From positions 1 to 21,065 of the forward strand of contig DASRFK010000232.1 in the NCBI GenBank assembly GCA_035651635.1: a stretch of DNA of 21,065 bases. Direction: 5' to 3'. The DNA comes from JANXQE01 sp035651635 (GTDB lineage: Bacteria > Verrucomicrobiota > Verrucomicrobiia > Limisphaerales > UBA8199). Shown in pieces: positions 1 through 7,983 of the stretch. The notes under the pieces were generated by a model, which saw nothing but the letters and a program-made list of their open reading frames with translations, made no database searches and had not been told where the DNA came from. Both the position numbers and the translations under genes were made by a program. Every line of letters starts with the position of its first letter. The stretch's first letter is position 1.

Positions 1-2
1 TC

Positions 3-566
3 CCATTGGTCTTCTTTTCGACCGACTTGGTTTTCGACGGCAAACAAGGCAACTACGACGAGAGCTCACCGATCAATCCCTTGAGCGTTTATGCCGAGAC
101 CAAGGCAACCGCGGAACAACTCGTGCTGGCCAACCCCAAGCACACCGTGGTGCGGACCTCTCTGAATGGCGGCCGCTCCCCAACCGGCGATCGCGGCTTT
201 AACGAGCAACTGCGCCTGGCCTGGGAGCAAGGCAAAACCTTGACACTCTTTACGGACGAGTTTCGCTGTCCCATTCCGGCCGTGGAAACTTCACGAGCAA
301 CCTGGCGTCTCCTTTCTCTCAATCGCCCAGGTCTTTATCATGTTGCGGGAGGCGAGCGCCTGTCCCGCTGGCAAATCGGTCAAATTTTGGCCGCTCGGTG
401 GCCACAGTTGCGGCCCAGGATGCTTGCCGGCTCCGCCGGCGACTATCCAGGTGCTCCTCGATCACCCGACACCTCTCTCAATTGCTCCAAAGTTGAACGC
501 CTTCTTTCGATCCGTTTACCCGGACTAACTGATTGGCTCGCCGCCCATCCGAATGAGCACTTTTAG
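3..566 (+). CDS. RmlD-like dTDP-4-dehydrorhamnose reductase / extended SDR (5' partial)
   Basis: This is the C-terminal part (about 187 residues) of an NAD(P)H-dependent sugar-nucleotide reductase; the N-terminal Rossmann glycine motif lies left of the window. Seen at the start of the fragment are the strand STDLVFDG, typical of RmlD (STDYVFDG), and then YAETK, which fits the YxxxK catalytic pair of extended SDRs with the Tyr and Lys at the usual spacing. A substrate-binding part follows (RTSLNGG, then GLYHVAGGERLSRW, as in RmlD-type proteins). RmlD makes the last reduction to dTDP-L-rhamnose for surface polysaccharide. Many stand-alone members have other or unknown substrates, and no rmlABC genes are visible, so the exact substrate is not assigned. 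The open frame runs in from the left edge; the TTG at 6 is not taken as a start. Stop TAG at 564-566. Confidence 0.8.
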   Translation, partial: PLVFFSTDLVFDGKQGNYDESSPINPLSVYAETKATAEQLVLANPKHTVVRTSLNGGRSPTGDRGFNEQLRLAWEQGKTLTLFTDEFRCPIPAVETSRATWRLLSLNRPGLYHVAGGERLSRWQIGQILAARWPQLRPRMLAGSAGDYPGAPRSPDTSLNCSKVERLLSIRLPGLTDWLAAHPNEHF

Positions 567-588
567 AGCGGCTTTTAATATTCGGTTA

Positions 589-641
589 GGAGTCCCGCCT
601 TTAGGCGGCTGGGCGCCGAGACCGCCTGAAGGTGGGACTCC
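589..641. repeat. 53-bp imperfect palindrome (REP/MITE-like hairpin)
   Basis: Two 20-base arms (589-608 and 622-641) are inverted repeats with two mismatches around a 13-base loop. The arms begin GGAGTCCCGCC and end GGTGGGACTCC. There is no T-tract after the stem, so it is not a standard intrinsic terminator. It lies 22 bp after the RmlD-like stop and looks like a dispersed REP or small palindromic element. Confidence 0.65.
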
Positions 642-701
642 AAACACAGGTGCCCACCTCCAGACCGCTAGTTTAAAACACGGTCTTAGCGTGTGCTGGT
701 C

Positions 702-747
702 TCGGTTTTCGGATTTCGGCCTACGGCCTTCGGATTTCGGATTTTGC
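702..747. repeat. Short direct repeats of CGGATTTCGG with internal hairpin
   Basis: The word CGGATTTCGG occurs twice, separated by CCTACGGCCTT, and is flanked by partial copies (GGTTTTCGG, GGATTTTG). The result is a simple TTCGGATTTCGG-type tract just upstream of the gluQ start at 789. An open frame runs through it (start at 693), but the encoded residues are repetitive and have no counterpart in the tRNA synthetase family, so it is read as non-coding repeat. Confidence 0.5.
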
Positions 748-788
748 CACACCGCCGCGTCCCTTTTGCTGCGCCAGACCGTGGCTCA

Positions 789-1667
789 ATGAGCACGCCG
801 GAGTCCAAACCACGTCCTTATCGCGGCCGCCTTGCGCCATCCCCAACCGGCTACCTCCATCTGGGTCACGCGCGAACTTTCTGGACGGCACAGCGACGTG
901 CTTGCGAGAACAACGGAACGCTCGTCTTGCGAATCGAGGACCTGGATCGTTCCCGGTGTCGGCCGAATTTCGTGACCGCCATGTTCGAGGATTTGGCCTG
1001 GTTCGGGTTTAAGTGGCAAGAGGGGCCGGACGTGGGGGGCCTTTTCGGCCCTTATTCGCAAAGCGAACGGATGAATCTGTACCGGTCCGCGCTACAGCAA
1101 TTGCAGCAAAGCGGTTACGCTTACCGGTGCAGTTGTTCACGCCAGGACGTGCTGCGCGCGGTTCAGGCGCCACACCAGGGTGAAGACGAGCCGCTCTATC
1201 CGGGAACATGCCGGCCAAAATCGGATGCTCAGCCATCCGAAAAACGCCTCCCAAGCCAAATGTCTCCTTCGACCGAACGTGTCAATTGGCGGTTTCGCGT
1301 GTCCGATGGCGAGACGATTCAATTCGTGGATCTGCACTATGGTCCGCAAGTCTTTGTTGCCGGCACTGACTTCGGCGATTTCGTGGTTTGGCGCCATGAC
1401 AATGTCCCAGCCTATCATCTGGCAGTGGTAGTGGACGACGCAGCAATGCAGATTAGTGAAGTCGTTCGCGGGGCGGACCTGCTGAAATCAACGGCCCGCC
1501 AACTTCTCCTTTATCGCGCTCTAGGCTGGTCGCCTCCGGATTATTTTCATTGTCCGATCCTGACCGATGAACAGGGCGTCCGGCTGGCAAAACGGCACGA
1601 CGCCTTGAGCTTGCGCGCCTTGCGAGCGCAAGGAGCGGACCCTAAGGACCTGAGGAAGTCGTGGTGA
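789..1667 (+). CDS. gluQ: Glutamyl-Q tRNA(Asp) synthetase
   Basis: A 292-residue protein that matches the truncated class I GluRS paralogue GluQ-RS, which activates glutamate without tRNA and attaches it to queuosine at position 34 of tRNA(Asp). Seen: the amino-terminal RGRLAPSPTGYLHLGHART with the HIGH-type HLGH motif at residues 24-27; RIEDLD at 48-53; the zinc-ligand pattern of the family, C114-x-C116, Y137 and C141; and a KMSKS-like RLAKRHD near residue 265. The length (about 290) and the lack of an anticodon-binding domain separate it from true GluRS (about 470 or more residues). ATG 789 is chosen because the family similarity starts just after it; the upstream in-frame ATG at 693 would add 32 residues translated from a repeat tract. 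It is convergent with lpd, whose stop is 46 bp away. Confidence 0.9.
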   Translation: MSTPESKPRPYRGRLAPSPTGYLHLGHARTFWTAQRRACENNGTLVLRIEDLDRSRCRPNFVTAMFEDLAWFGFKWQEGPDVGGLFGPYSQSERMNLYRSALQQLQQSGYAYRCSCSRQDVLRAVQAPHQGEDEPLYPGTCRPKSDAQPSEKRLPSQMSPSTERVNWRFRVSDGETIQFVDLHYGPQVFVAGTDFGDFVVWRHDNVPAYHLAVVVDDAAMQISEVVRGADLLKSTARQLLLYRALGWSPPDYFHCPILTDEQGVRLAKRHDALSLRALRAQGADPKDLRKSW

Positions 1668-1713
1668 CGTACCCGGGCGTTCAGTCTGCTTAGTTCGCTG
1701 CTACGGTCGTGCG

Positions 1714-3144
1714 CTAGGCGGCCGTTGGCTCGGACTTTTTCCGCGCCATCGTATGGGTGGCGTGACCGTAAAAGGCCTCGGCGGCTTCCATCAACGTTTC
1801 AGAAAGGGTAGGGTGCGGATGGACGGCCAGAGCCAGGTCTTTGGCAGTGGCGCCCATCTCGACGGCCAGCACTCCTTCGGAGATCAATTCACCGGCGCCG
1901 GTTCCCACAATGCCCACCCCGAGGATGCGCTCCGTATCGGGGTCGATGATGAGCTTTGTCAAACCGTCGGGTCGATCGAAGGACAAGGCGCGCCCTGAAG
2001 CAGCCCACGGGAATTTGGCCACCTGCACCTCGATTCCCTTGGCTTTGGCTTCCGATTCGGTCAGGCCGCACCAGGCCAGCTCCGGGTCAGTAAAGACCAC
2101 AGCGGGGATTGTAATGTCACAGAATGCGCTGTCTTCGCCGACAATGACTTCAACGGCAATGCGCGCTTCTTTAGAGGCTTTATGGGCCAGCAGGATGCCT
2201 CCGGCGATGTCGCCGATGGCGTAGATGGCCGGGTCGGTGGTTTGTTGCTTCTCATTCACATGAATGAAGCCCTTCTCGTCGAAGGACACCTTGGTGTTCT
2301 CCAAGCCGAGGTCTTCCGCGTTCGGCGAGCGGCCTACTGCCACGAGAATCCGGTCGTAGAGCTCTTCCTTTTTTTGGCCATCCAGGTCGAACTCGACTTT
2401 GATCTGTTTGCCGCTCGTGGCCATTTTGCCGACTTTCGTTTTGAGCCGGACTTCCTTAAAAGCCTTTTTGGCATAGGCAATGACCGGACGCGCGAGATCC
2501 GGATCCGCCCCGGCGAGGATGGTATCCAAGGCTTCGACTAAAACCACTTTGCTGCCGAGGCTGGCGTACACAGTGCCCAATTCCATGCCGATGTATCCTC
2601 CGCCGATGACCAGCAGGTTCTCCGGGATATCTTCGACTTCGAGAGCCTCGCGGGAAGTCATGATCCGCGGGTTGCCCAAATCGAACGCCTTCGGCAAGGT
2701 CGACTTGGAACCGACTGCCACGATCGCCTTTTCATAATGAACAAACTGCTGGCCCTGGTCGGTTTCGACCCGCAATGTTCTCGAGTCTTCGAAATAACCC
2801 CGGCCCTGGAGAACCTGAACGCCGCGCATTTTGGCCAGTTGCGCAATGCCCCCGGACAAACGAGTCAGGATCGACTCTTTCCAGGCGCGCAGCTTGGAAA
2901 CGTCCACGGTAGGTTTGCCAAAACTAATGCCGCGATGTTCGGACTCGCGCGCGGAACTGACGGTGTGGGCGGCATACAGCAATGCTTTTGAGGGAATGCA
3001 GCCGCGATTGAGGCATACACCGCCCAGGCGCGGGTCCCGTTCGACCAGTATCACTTTTTTGCCCAGGTCAGCCGCGTAAAAGGCCGCGGCGTACCCACCG
3101 GGCCCGGCGCCCACTACAACGATTTCGGTTTTGATTGGATCCAT
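1714..3144 (-). CDS. lpdA: Dihydrolipoyl dehydrogenase (E3 of pyruvate dehydrogenase)
   Basis: A 476-residue FAD-dependent disulfide oxidoreductase that reoxidises dihydrolipoyl groups on E2 and passes electrons to NAD+. Seen: FAD-binding VGAGPGGYAA (GxGxxG at residues 12-17); the redox disulfide in GGVCLNRGCIPSKALL (C44 and C49, the CxxxxC pair); a second dinucleotide motif VIGGGYIGMELG near residue 180; GDIAGG near 310; and the dimer-interface catalytic HPHPTLSE (His444 and Glu449). The length is normal for the family. The ATG at 3144 has a good Shine-Dalgarno, GGAGA, about 10 bases upstream (around 3154). That site lies outside the inserted four-helix-bundle gene, so lpd keeps its own ribosome entry. 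It is the last gene of the E1-E2-E3 operon. Confidence 0.95.
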   Translation of the reverse strand: MDPIKTEIVVVGAGPGGYAAAFYAADLGKKVILVERDPRLGGVCLNRGCIPSKALLYAAHTVSSARESEHRGISFGKPTVDVSKLRAWKESILTRLSGGIAQLAKMRGVQVLQGRGYFEDSRTLRVETDQGQQFVHYEKAIVAVGSKSTLPKAFDLGNPRIMTSREALEVEDIPENLLVIGGGYIGMELGTVYASLGSKVVLVEALDTILAGADPDLARPVIAYAKKAFKEVRLKTKVGKMATSGKQIKVEFDLDGQKKEELYDRILVAVGRSPNAEDLGLENTKVSFDEKGFIHVNEKQQTTDPAIYAIGDIAGGILLAHKASKEARIAVEVIVGEDSAFCDITIPAVVFTDPELAWCGLTESEAKAKGIEVQVAKFPWAASGRALSFDRPDGLTKLIIDPDTERILGVGIVGTGAGELISEGVLAVEMGATAKDLALAVHPHPTLSETLMEAAEAFYGHATHTMARKKSEPTAA

Positions 3145-3163
3145 GATATTAAGTCTCCGGGGT

Positions 3164-3661
3164 CTAAATCGTCCTCTTTCTCGTTCTCTTCCTCATCCTC
3201 TCTGCCGTTTCCGACAGTTCGGCGATGCGATACTCCACCGTCTCCTCATGACAGCGGCAGTCTGGTTGATCAAATCGGTCGACCAGCCCGCACAGCATAG
3301 AAACGATTTGAATGAGCATGGCCTTGCCTTCGAGAATAGATTCCGGCGGGATGATGCCTTTGGCGACCATTGCGTCCAAGCATGCTGCGCATTCCGTCGC
3401 AGAGCCGCGCGCGTCATCGAAATACTTTGCTCGCACCTGCCCGCGGCGTTTACCGTTGCCTTCGGCTGTGTTTAGCAGAGCAGAAAGACTGGCGCGATCA
3501 AGCTGGTCACAGACCTCCCTGCCTTTGCCGCGAGCCGACGTCTTCGCTTCGTCGATGAGTGGAGAGACCCAGGCAAGAAATTCAAGCTCCACCTGGTAGA
3601 CACGCAGCTTTTCGTGATCGAAGGCTGCCCTCCGGGGCTGGCTCTGGCTTGGCGGCGTCAT
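3164..3661 (-). CDS. Four helix bundle protein (S23/IVS family)
   Basis: A 165-residue protein of the four-helix-bundle family, first known from intervening sequences in 23S rRNA and related to the Avd accessory protein of diversity-generating retroelements. The conserved pattern is visible: HEKLRVYQVELEFL, then DQLDRASLSALLNTAEGNG (compare QLRRAs.Si..NiAEG), YFDDARGSATECAACLDA and a final amphipathic helix. The molecular function of stand-alone copies is not known. The C-terminal RMRKRTRKRTI is encoded inside a purine-rich tract and may not be part of the fold. The ATG at 3661 has no Shine-Dalgarno and is preceded by a pyrimidine-rich leader; an in-frame start at 3730 would lie inside aceF and add a run of serines translated from the repeat. 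The gene sits between the aceF stop and lpd, flanked by inverted CU/GA tracts, which suggests insertion as a unit. Confidence 0.8.
   Translation of the reverse strand: MTPPSQSQPRRAAFDHEKLRVYQVELEFLAWVSPLIDEAKTSARGKGREVCDQLDRASLSALLNTAEGNGKRRGQVRAKYFDDARGSATECAACLDAMVAKGIIPPESILEGKAMLIQIVSMLCGLVDRFDQPDCRCHEETVEYRIAELSETAERMRKRTRKRTI
3170..3202. repeat. Polypyrimidine tract, left arm of an inverted pair flanking the four-helix-bundle gene
   Basis: Plus-strand CT-rich tract (GTCCTCTTTCTCGTTCTC and onward). It is roughly the reverse complement of the GA-rich tract at 3663-3695, so the two enclose the gene as imperfect inverted repeats. In the mRNA they could pair as a long GA:CU stem. Confidence 0.6.
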
Positions 3662-3662
3662 A

Positions 3663-3695
3663 GAGGAAGAGGAAGACGAAGAGGACGAGGAAGAC
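3663..3695. repeat. Polypurine tract, right arm of an inverted pair flanking the four-helix-bundle gene
   Basis: Plus-strand GA-rich tract (GAGGAAGAGGAAGACGAAG and onward) that abuts the aceF stop codon (3696-3698). It forms the pyrimidine-rich 5' leader of the four-helix-bundle gene and is the inverted partner of 3170-3202, with small gaps in the alignment. Confidence 0.6.
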
Positions 3696-4991
3696 TCAAA
3701 GCTTAACCAAATCCTCCTTGAACGTTTCAAACGCCTTCACCAAGTCCACCACAAACCGCGCAGCCTGGCCGCCATCGATGACGCGATGATCGTACGAGAG
3801 CCCAAGCGGCATCATGAGTCTCGACTCGATCTTATCTCCACGCACCACGGCTTTGTTGGTGCTTCGCCCAAGGCCAAGGATCGCCACCTCGGGCTTGTTG
3901 ATGATCGGCGTGAAGTGTGACCCGCCGATGCCGCCCTGGTTCGAGATGGTGAAGGTGCCGCCCTTGAGGTCCTCAGCCGATACTTTGCGATCACGCGACT
4001 TCCTGGCCATTTCTTCGAGCTCCCTGGAAAGTTCCAGCAGGCTTTTTTTGTCGACGTCACGAATGACCGGAACGATCAGGCCGGCCTCCGTATCCACGGC
4101 GACACCGATGTGGCAGTATTCTTTGAGAACGATCTCCTGAGCGACTTCATCAAGGCTGGAATTGAAGATCAAATGTTGCTTCAACGTGTTCGCGACCACT
4201 TTCAAAACGAACGAAGTCAGGGTAAGGCGCGTGCCCTTTTGTTCGTACGCGGCTGAGTATTTTTTCCGCAGTGCGTTGAGGTCGGTCACGTCGGCCTCAT
4301 CGAATTGAGTCACGTGGGGCACGGCGTTCCAATTCTCGAGCATGCGCCGGGCGATGACTTGCCTCAGTGGGCTGAGTGGCTTCTTGAGCACCGAGCCCCA
4401 TTTGGAGAAATCGATCTGCTCGAGCGGCGGCCTTTGCGGTGGGCCGGGCGCGCCTGCTGCTGGGGCCGGCGGTTGGGACGCCAGCCGTTGCAGTCGTTGA
4501 AGGTAGCTGCGGATGTCTTCCAGAATGATTCGGCCCCCGCGCGCGCTGCCGCGGACCTTGGTCAAATCGATACCCAGGTCGCGTGCCACCTTCCGCAACG
4601 AAGGCGCGGCCGCGGGCGGCACTCCTGGTTTGGGCTCAGCTTCGGCGACAGAAGGTTTCGACTTTTCTTCGCGAGAATCCGGTGGGGTGGACTCAGGTTC
4701 GGCAGTCTGTTGCGCCGTTTGCGGTTTGGGAGCCGTTTTCGTTTCAGGAGCCGCCGCGCTACCGTCCCCCAGGGCGAGGATGCGCTGGCCCACGCTGATT
4801 TTATCGCCGGGCTTGACGAAGATCTTCGTTACCGTGCCAGCTCCAGTCGAAGGAATGGTGGCGACTGCCTTTTCATTTTCAAGTTCGAGGACCGGCTGAT
4901 CTTTGGTGAGTTGGTCGCCTTCCTTTACGAACAGGTTAACAACTGTTCCGGAATCGGCGCCTTCACCCAAGTGCGGTAATTTCAAATCCAT
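3696..4991 (-). CDS. aceF: Dihydrolipoyllysine acetyltransferase (E2 of pyruvate dehydrogenase)
   Basis: A 431-residue E2 core subunit that moves the acetyl group from E1 to CoA via a lipoyl arm. Domains in order: one lipoyl domain (residues 1-77) with the lipoylated lysine K41 in LENEKAVATIP; a charged Pro/Ala-rich linker (78-128); a peripheral-subunit-binding domain (129-165, SLRKVARDLGID..RGGRI); a second Pro/Ala linker; and the catalytic trimer domain ending in the HxxxDG motif of YDHRVIDGG (His402, Asp406). ATG 4991 is chosen because MDLKLPHLGEG is the true start of the lipoyl fold; the longer frame to 5030 adds 13 unrelated residues. The 88-bp gap to aceE holds a small hairpin, GCCCG/CGGGC (5020-5034). 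With a single lipoyl domain and a homodimeric E1, its only visible modifying enzyme is the ligase gene at 7984. Confidence 0.95.
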   Translation of the reverse strand: MDLKLPHLGEGADSGTVVNLFVKEGDQLTKDQPVLELENEKAVATIPSTGAGTVTKIFVKPGDKISVGQRILALGDGSAAAPETKTAPKPQTAQQTAEPESTPPDSREEKSKPSVAEAEPKPGVPPAAAPSLRKVARDLGIDLTKVRGSARGGRIILEDIRSYLQRLQRLASQPPAPAAGAPGPPQRPPLEQIDFSKWGSVLKKPLSPLRQVIARRMLENWNAVPHVTQFDEADVTDLNALRKKYSAAYEQKGTRLTLTSFVLKVVANTLKQHLIFNSSLDEVAQEIVLKEYCHIGVAVDTEAGLIVPVIRDVDKKSLLELSRELEEMARKSRDRKVSAEDLKGGTFTISNQGGIGGSHFTPIINKPEVAILGLGRSTNKAVVRGDKIESRLMMPLGLSYDHRVIDGGQAARFVVDLVKAFETFKEDLVKL

Positions 4992-5079
4992 AGTAACATA
5001 GTAAAATGGGCTGCAATTTGCCCGATTCACGGGCGAGTTCCAGAAAAAAGCGGAGCTCGCAACGCGGCGCTCTGGGTGC

Positions 5080-7842
5080 TCAGACCAGCTGCGGATAGAC
5101 TTTCTCCGGGTCCACTCCCAATTCCTTTATCGCCCGGCTGACGACGGTCATTTCGATTTTCTTGCGTTCCGCCAAGGCGTAGAGCGTGCCCACCACGATG
5201 CAGGCAGCATCCACTTCGAAAAAGCGGCGCAACCTTTCCCGGGTATCACTCCGTCCAAATCCGTCGGTGCCCAGCGTGGTTAGGCCGCCTGGGATCCACG
5301 GCGCGATTTGGTCCGGAACCAGTTTCATATTGTCGGATACGGCGACGAATGGCCCTTCTTCCCTTTCGACCAGGCTTTCCAGGTACGACCGTCGCGGCTT
5401 TTCAGTGGGGTGAAGAATATTCCAACGCCGGGCGCGCAGAGCGTCGTTGCGCAGTAACTTATAGCTGGTGGCGCTCCAAACATCGGCCGAGACCCCGTAT
5501 TTTTCCGCCAGCATCCGTTGCGCTTCCAGGGCTTCGCGCAGGATTGGACCGCTGCCCAGCAATTGCGCCTTGAGCGGCAACTTCTCCGGGCCGGAGCGGA
5601 ACTTGTACAGCCCTTTCAAAATCCCCTCGGCGGCATTCTCCGGCATTGCCGGCATTGGATAATTTTCGTTGTAAAGTGTCAGGTAATAGAACAAGTCCTC
5701 ATTGTCCACGTACATCCGCCGCATGCCGTCGGCGATGATAACCGCGACCTCGTACGTGAAGGCGGGATCGTAGGTAGCCAGGGAAGGGATGCTGCTGGAG
5801 AGCACCAGGCTATGACCGTCCTGGTGCTGCAAACCCTCGCCGTTGAGGGTGGTCCGGCCGGAAGTCGCGCCGAGCAGGAAGCCCCTGGCCTTGATGTCGC
5901 CAGCCAGCCACATCAAATCGCCAATGCGCTGAAAACCGAACATCGAGTAGTAGATGTAAAACGGGATCATCTGCCGGCCGAAGGTCGCGTAGGTATTGCC
6001 GGCTGCAATAAAGGAGGCCATTGACCCGGCTTCGGTAATCCCTTCCTCCAGGATCTGCCCATCCTTTGCTTCATGGTAGTACAGCAGGGATTTCTTATCC
6101 ACCGGCTCGTATAGCTGGCCTTTGGAAGAATAGATTCCAATTTCACGAAACAGGGCATCCAATCCGAACGTGCGCGCTTCGTCAGGGATGATGGGCACGA
6201 CGTACCGGCCAATGGTCTTGTTGCGCACCAGCAAGCTGACCAGCCGCACAAAGCCCATCGTGGTGGACATCTCGAATTTGCCTGAACCTTTCAGCAATTC
6301 TCCAAACAAATCCAGTTTGGGAACCTCAAGCGGGGCGGCTGTCACGTGTCGTTGCGGCAAAAAGCCGCCGAGTTTCTTTCGCCGATTAACCAAGTACTTG
6401 CGCTCGGCGCTGTCGGGCGCCGGACGGAAAAAGGGTGTCTCGGCAATTTCCTCGTCGCTGACGGGTATGCCGAAGCGGGCGCGGAACTCGCGCAGCTCTT
6501 TTTCGTTCAGTTTCTTTTGCTGGTGCGTGATGTTGCGGCCTTCGCCGGCTTCGCCCAGGCCGTAACCCTTGATCGTTTTCGCCAGAACCACGGTGGGTTG
6601 ACCCCGATGTTCGCTGGCCGCTTTGTAGGCCGCGTAAACCTTGCGCGAATCGTGTCCCCCGCGCAGCAGTTTGTTGATCTGCTCGTCGGTAAGGTGATTC
6701 ACCAGCTGGAGCAGTTCGGGATATTTGCCGAAAAAATGCTTGCGGGTATAGCTGCCGGGCTCGACGGAATACTTTTGATAATCGCCGTCCACGGCTTCTT
6801 CCATCCGCTTCAGCAGCAATCCGGTCTTGTCCGCCGCCAGGAGCTTATCCCAATCGGAACCCCAAATAACTTTGATAACGTTCCAACCCGCTCCCTGGAA
6901 CACGGCTTCAAGTTCCTGGATGATTTTGCCATTGCCGCGAACCGGGCCATCCAGCCGCTGCAGGTTGCAGTTGATCACCCAAATAAGGTTATCCAGGTTC
7001 TCGCGCGAGGCCAAAGTCAGGGACCCGAGCGTTTCCGGCTCATCGGTCTCTCCGTCACCGAGAAAGGCCCAAACTTTCGGCTCGTCGCCGCTCACCAGGC
7101 CGCGGGCTTTGAGATATCGATTGAACCTGGCCTGGTAAATGGAGAGCAGGGGACCCAGACCCATTGAGACGGTCGGGAACTGCCAAAACTCAGGCATCAG
7201 GTAAGGATGCGGGTAGGAAGAAAGGCCTCCTCCTTCGGCGAGCTCCTGGCGGAAATGGTGCAGATGCTGTTCGTCGATGCGGCCTTCGAGAAAAGCACGC
7301 GCGTAAATCCCCGGCGTGGCATGGCCCTGAAAATAAACCTGGTCGCCTGCGAAATCCTCGGTGCGAGCGCGCAGGAAATGGTTGAAGGCCACTTCGTAGA
7401 GCGTGGCGGCCGAAGCATAGGTGGAAATGTGACCGCCCAATCCACTGTGCGTGCGGTTGGCATTGACCACCATGGCCATGGCGTTCCAGCGGGTATAGCT
7501 CTTGAGCCGGCGCTCCATCTCAAAATCCCCGGGAAATGGAGCCTGTTTCTCGGGCGGAATGGTATTGACGTAGGGTGTGCTTACGACTCGCGGCCCCTCG
7601 ACTCCTTCTTCTCGAAGCAGATCGGCCACATTGCCAAGGAAGCGGCTCTTGGTGGTGGGTCCCCGGCTGCGCAGGGTGTACTCGACGACGGATTCCAGGG
7701 ATTGGATCAGTTTGTCATCGCCTTGCCCATTGGCGTCAGGCAGCACCTGCAATTGCGGCTGCTCGCCCGCGCTGTCCGTCTTGTGTGCTTTCAATTTGTC
7801 GCTCAAAATAATTCCATTACTCTCAGGTGGTTCGAATGTCAA
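5080..7842 (-). CDS. aceE: Pyruvate dehydrogenase E1 component, homodimeric type
   Basis: A protein of about 920 residues, closely similar along its length to E. coli AceE (887), which decarboxylates pyruvate with thiamine diphosphate and acetylates the lipoyl arm of E2. Seen: YINTIP-like YVNTIPPEKQ near 91; GGHISTYASAATLYEVAFNHF; YFQGHATPGIYARAFLEGR; SSYPHPYLMPEFWQFPTVSMGLGP; the ThDP motif from GDG (262-264) to N291; HFFGKYPE; GRTTLNGEGLQHQDGHS; and TDGFGRSDTRE near the C-terminus. The first start in the frame is TTG at 7842, just after an in-frame TAG, with no clear Shine-Dalgarno. TTG at 7806 or GTG at 7746 would remove residues that have no match in E. coli AceE, and the family similarity starts near residue 42, so the exact start is open. 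First gene of the operon with aceF and lpd. Confidence 0.93.
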   Translation of the reverse strand: MTFEPPESNGIILSDKLKAHKTDSAGEQPQLQVLPDANGQGDDKLIQSLESVVEYTLRSRGPTTKSRFLGNVADLLREEGVEGPRVVSTPYVNTIPPEKQAPFPGDFEMERRLKSYTRWNAMAMVVNANRTHSGLGGHISTYASAATLYEVAFNHFLRARTEDFAGDQVYFQGHATPGIYARAFLEGRIDEQHLHHFRQELAEGGGLSSYPHPYLMPEFWQFPTVSMGLGPLLSIYQARFNRYLKARGLVSGDEPKVWAFLGDGETDEPETLGSLTLASRENLDNLIWVINCNLQRLDGPVRGNGKIIQELEAVFQGAGWNVIKVIWGSDWDKLLAADKTGLLLKRMEEAVDGDYQKYSVEPGSYTRKHFFGKYPELLQLVNHLTDEQINKLLRGGHDSRKVYAAYKAASEHRGQPTVVLAKTIKGYGLGEAGEGRNITHQQKKLNEKELREFRARFGIPVSDEEIAETPFFRPAPDSAERKYLVNRRKKLGGFLPQRHVTAAPLEVPKLDLFGELLKGSGKFEMSTTMGFVRLVSLLVRNKTIGRYVVPIIPDEARTFGLDALFREIGIYSSKGQLYEPVDKKSLLYYHEAKDGQILEEGITEAGSMASFIAAGNTYATFGRQMIPFYIYYSMFGFQRIGDLMWLAGDIKARGFLLGATSGRTTLNGEGLQHQDGHSLVLSSSIPSLATYDPAFTYEVAVIIADGMRRMYVDNEDLFYYLTLYNENYPMPAMPENAAEGILKGLYKFRSGPEKLPLKAQLLGSGPILREALEAQRMLAEKYGVSADVWSATSYKLLRNDALRARRWNILHPTEKPRRSYLESLVEREEGPFVAVSDNMKLVPDQIAPWIPGGLTTLGTDGFGRSDTRERLRRFFEVDAACIVVGTLYALAERKKIEMTVVSRAIKELGVDPEKVYPQLV

Positions 7843-7944
7843 AACCGCAGGCTATTCAAGAAACGCGCTGGCGCTGCGGTCACCGGCATGCGTGGTTGCG
7901 CAGCAGGACATTAGACCGGATGCTTTGGCCGGTGCCAATCAAAT

Positions 7945-7953
7945 AGTATAGCA
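7945..7953 (-). promoter_or_regulatory. Candidate extended -10 promoter for the aceE operon
   Basis: On the minus strand this reads TGCTATACT, an extended -10 element (TGn followed by TATACT, one base from consensus). The best -35 at 17-18 bases upstream is poor (TTTCCT or TTCCTG), as is common with extended -10 sites. Transcription would start near 7938, giving a leader of about 95-130 nt depending on the aceE start. Prediction from sequence only. Confidence 0.4.
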
Positions 7954-7983
7954 CGCAAGGCGATCTTCAGGAAAGAACCACCC

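Noticed and set aside
3696..3730. Start of the four-helix-bundle gene at 3730, inside aceF
   Set aside because: It would add a run of serines translated from the GA/CU tract; family similarity begins after the ATG at 3661.
4305..7167. Several 200-270-codon plus-strand frames opposite aceF and aceE
   Set aside because: Antisense shadows of well-identified enzymes, with no domain match of their own.
7819..7842. TTGACA with a -10 (TAATGG) at 17-bp spacing on the minus strand, as a promoter for aceE
   Set aside because: The -10 is poor, and the site would lie inside the predicted aceE frame; the extended -10 at 7945-7953 is the better candidate. It stays possible if aceE starts further in.
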